DNA from: Candidatus Bathyarchaeota archaeon RBG_13_60_20 | Lineage (GTDB): Archaea > Thermoproteota > Bathyarchaeia > TCS64 | Direction of reading: 5' to 3' | Length of the DNA stretch: 6,061 bases | NCBI GenBank assembly: GCA_001775965.1 | Contig: MEZG01000048.1 | Span: 1-6,061 of the forward strand | In this document: in pieces, positions 5,003 to 6,061 of the stretch | Layout: each line of letters starts with the position of its first letter | Numbering within the stretch: position 1 is the first letter of the stretch | The notes under the pieces: model-generated | Told to the model about the DNA's origin: nothing | The model's input: the letters and a program-made list of their open reading frames with translations, nothing else | Databases searched by the model: none | Translations under genes and position numbers: made by a program

Positions 5003-6061
5003 TCTTCATCAACTCTATGATTAGTTCTACTGTCGCGTTGGTGCGTTTAAAGTCCTCCGCGGTGACGGGGATGTTGCTGTACATGGCTATCTCGTAGCTG
5101 GTGACCAGGTCCTCTAGGGCGAGGTGCGCGTTTTCCGGGAGCCTTTCTATTAGGGTCTTCTCGAACTCCCTGGGGGTCATGGTCTCGTCTATGTCGGGGT
5201 AGATGCGCTGCATGCTGACGTAGAATCTGTTGAACAGCTTGACGACGCCCTCCTCGTAGCTCTCGTACTCAAGGGGCGCGCCGTCCTCGTAGCCTATTTT
5301 GTCGCTGCCCGGGGGGAGGCTGACCCTGGGCTCCAGGAACTCCTCCTCCTTCATCCGCCTGTTGCGGCGCGCAGCGTAGATGCCGACCCCGGCCAGCCCG
5401 CTGAGGGCGACTATGATGTTCTGGGGGAAGCCAAGCAGCATGCTAAGGATGTCGGTGGGGTTGGGGGGCGGCACCAGGACGCTGATGCCGAACGTGGTGG
5501 AGCTACCCACGTAGTACCTGGTGCCCCCCATGGTGAGAGTCATATTCTCCTCGCCGTTCTCCGGGAACGCGGCCTCGTACTGGACCCTGCCCTGGGCGTC
5601 GCTCCTGAGGGTGAGGACCTGGTCGAGGAAGCTAACGGTCAAGCTGGCGTTGGCGACGGGCTCGCCGCTCGCCACCTCAGTGACGGTGCCCCTGAACATG
5701 ATGCTCTTCCCCGAGTACACCTGCCTGGGGCCCGTGACCTTCACGGAGGTCTCGGACATCACTGTTATCGGGGGGTCGCTGTAACTCTCCCCATACTCCA
5801 GGGTCTTCAGGGTGTGGGCCACCAAGTCGTAGTCGCCCACCTCCATATCCTTAGTAGCGTCGCAGGTCACGTTGAACAGCCCGTTCTCCACGAAGCCCAC
5901 GCCCACCACCACACCGGTCTCGTTGGAGTACTTGTCCGCCACCATTATGATCTCCACCTGGGGCCCCGCGACGGCATCACCGTCCACGGTCATGACGGTC
6001 CCCCAGACGCTGAACTGCTTGCCCTTGAAGGCCACGGGGTCGTTCCCAGTAATGTTGGTCA
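4983..6061 (-). CDS. Surface Ig-like protein with one TM anchor and cytoplasmic DUF4129 domain (N-terminus beyond window)
   Basis: The frame is open to the right edge (TNITGNDPV precedes the GTG at 6035), so that GTG is not the real start and the gene is partial. Numbered from 6035: two tandem beta-sandwich repeats about 104 residues apart, each with a V-x-x-GK-x-x-x-x-GTV-x-x-V-x-x-G-x-x-VA core (residues 1-23 and 106-128). A PPPNP linker (189-193), one membrane segment at about 196-222 and a basic RRNRR stop (223-227) follow. A 30-residue charged linker leads to a DUF4129-like domain at about 260-345, with TPREFE (287-292) and SYEIAMYSNIPVTAEDF (313-329). The repeats contain five N-X-S/T sequons. 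DUF4129 commonly ends transglutaminase-like or TgpA-type proteins in MoxR-DUF58 operons; any transglutaminase domain would lie upstream of this window. Topology is inferred as repeats outside, DUF4129 inside. DUF4129 is assigned by pattern and context. Confidence 0.8.
   Translation of the reverse strand, partial: TNITGNDPVAFKGKQFSVWGTVMTVDGDAVAGPQVEIIMVADKYSNETGVVVGVGFVENGLFNVTCDATKDMEVGDYDLVAHTLKTLEYGESYSDPPITVMSETSVKVTGPRQVYSGKSIMFRGTVTEVASGEPVANASLTVSFLDQVLTLRSDAQGRVQYEAAFPENGEENMTLTMGGTRYYVGSSTTFGISVLVPPPNPTDILSMLLGFPQNIIVALSGLAGVGIYAARRNRRMKEEEFLEPRVSLPPGSDKIGYEDGAPLEYESYEEGVVKLFNRFYVSMQRIYPDIDETMTPREFEKTLIERLPENAHLALEDLVTSYEIAMYSNIPVTAEDFKRTNATVELIIELMKNGRREP
5001..5258 (-). other. DUF4129-like domain within the surface protein
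   Basis: This helical domain starts near YEEGVVKLFNRFY and continues through a T-P-R-E-F motif, then E-D-L-V-T-S-Y-E-x-A-x-Y-S. These match the typical order in DUF4129: aromatic/basic helix, TPxE, then a YxxxxY-like helix. It follows the membrane anchor and the basic cluster, so it should face the cytoplasm, where MoxR and DUF58 proteins work. No catalytic residues are known for this family. Confidence 0.7.
5370..5450 (-). other. Single transmembrane anchor of the surface protein
   Basis: The encoded segment runs from DILSMLLGFPQNII to VALSGLAGVGIYAA. It is followed at once by RRNRRMK, a positive-inside stop-transfer signal. It separates the Ig-like repeats from the DUF4129 domain and sets the predicted orientation. 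Confidence 0.75.
5470..5759 (-). repeat. Ig-like repeat 2 (protein level), next to the membrane anchor
   Basis: It begins near SVKVTGPRQVYSGK and continues with FRGTVTEVASGEPVANASL, then RSDAQGRVQYEAAF, a pattern common in bacterial and archaeal Ig-like or carboxypeptidase-regulatory-like sandwiches. It ends before the proline linker PPPNP. It contains sequons at 5643-5651 (NAS) and 5538-5546 (NMT). Confidence 0.6.
5760..6061 (-). repeat. Ig-like repeat 1 (protein level), at the window edge
   Basis: It begins ITGNDPVAFKGK at about 6053 and runs to ITVMSET at about 5750-5766. It matches repeat 2 (VTGPRQVYSGK onward) at the G-K, G-T-V and G-x-x-V-A positions, with a period of about 104 residues. 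The DNA itself is diverged. More copies may precede it outside the window. Confidence 0.6.

Noticed and set aside
6033..6035. GTG at 6035 as start of the DUF4129 protein
   Set aside because: The frame stays open to the window edge, the upstream residues fit the Ig-like repeat, and a start here would give no signal peptide for an evidently exported domain.
1..6061. CRISPR arrays, tRNA or rRNA genes, insertion sequences, attachment sites
   Set aside because: I saw no direct-repeat arrays, cloverleaf-like sequence, transposase or terminal repeats; nearly every base is in one of the six genes.

Overview
The window holds five complete or nearly complete protein genes plus the tail of a sixth, with almost no non-coding DNA. 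The DNA is GC-rich, yet arginine is often AGG (13 of the 20 arginine codons in the purB tail) and isoleucine ATA occurs in every gene. Shine-Dalgarno-like GGAG and AAGGTG stretches precede some starts, and the exported protein carries several N-X-S/T sequons. This combination fits an archaeon better than a typical GC-rich bacterium, perhaps a Nitrososphaeria/Thermoproteota-type or Thermoplasmatota-type lineage. That is an inference: the PurB tail looks actinobacterial, so a bacterium (for example Chloroflexota-like) is not excluded.

Layout. On the + strand, bases 1-650 are the C-terminal 215 codons of adenylosuccinate lyase (purB), entering from the left edge. Everything else is one compact minus-strand operon, read from the right edge to the left. 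It begins with a surface-exposed Ig-like protein with one membrane anchor and a cytoplasmic DUF4129 domain (6061 to 4983, its N-terminus outside the window). Next is an unrecognised protein with about eight membrane segments and a soluble tail (5002-3773), then a MoxR-family AAA+ ATPase (3755-2775), a DUF58 protein with a VWA-like domain (2778-1324), and an unrecognised membrane protein with about six segments (1327-647). Junctions are a 20-nt overlap, a 17-nt gap, a GTGA overlap and an ATGA overlap, so the five genes are almost certainly co-transcribed and partly translationally coupled. No promoter for either transcription unit lies in the window.

How the genes fit together. MoxR ATPase + DUF58 + DUF4129 (often joined to a transglutaminase-like domain) is a widespread, poorly understood association. 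The MoxR ATPase is thought to remodel or mature targets with help from the VWA-like partner. Here the module is joined by two membrane proteins I cannot assign, and by an extracellular beta-sandwich protein that presents DUF4129 to the cytoplasm. A reasonable inference is an envelope-associated complex in which MoxR and DUF58 act from inside on a membrane assembly with an Ig-like ectodomain. Substrate and outcome are unknown.

The purB gene and the operon converge so tightly that both stop codons lie in a single CTAG. A perfect 9-bp inverted repeat sits just inside the purB end. No stretch longer than about 20 bases lacks a gene.
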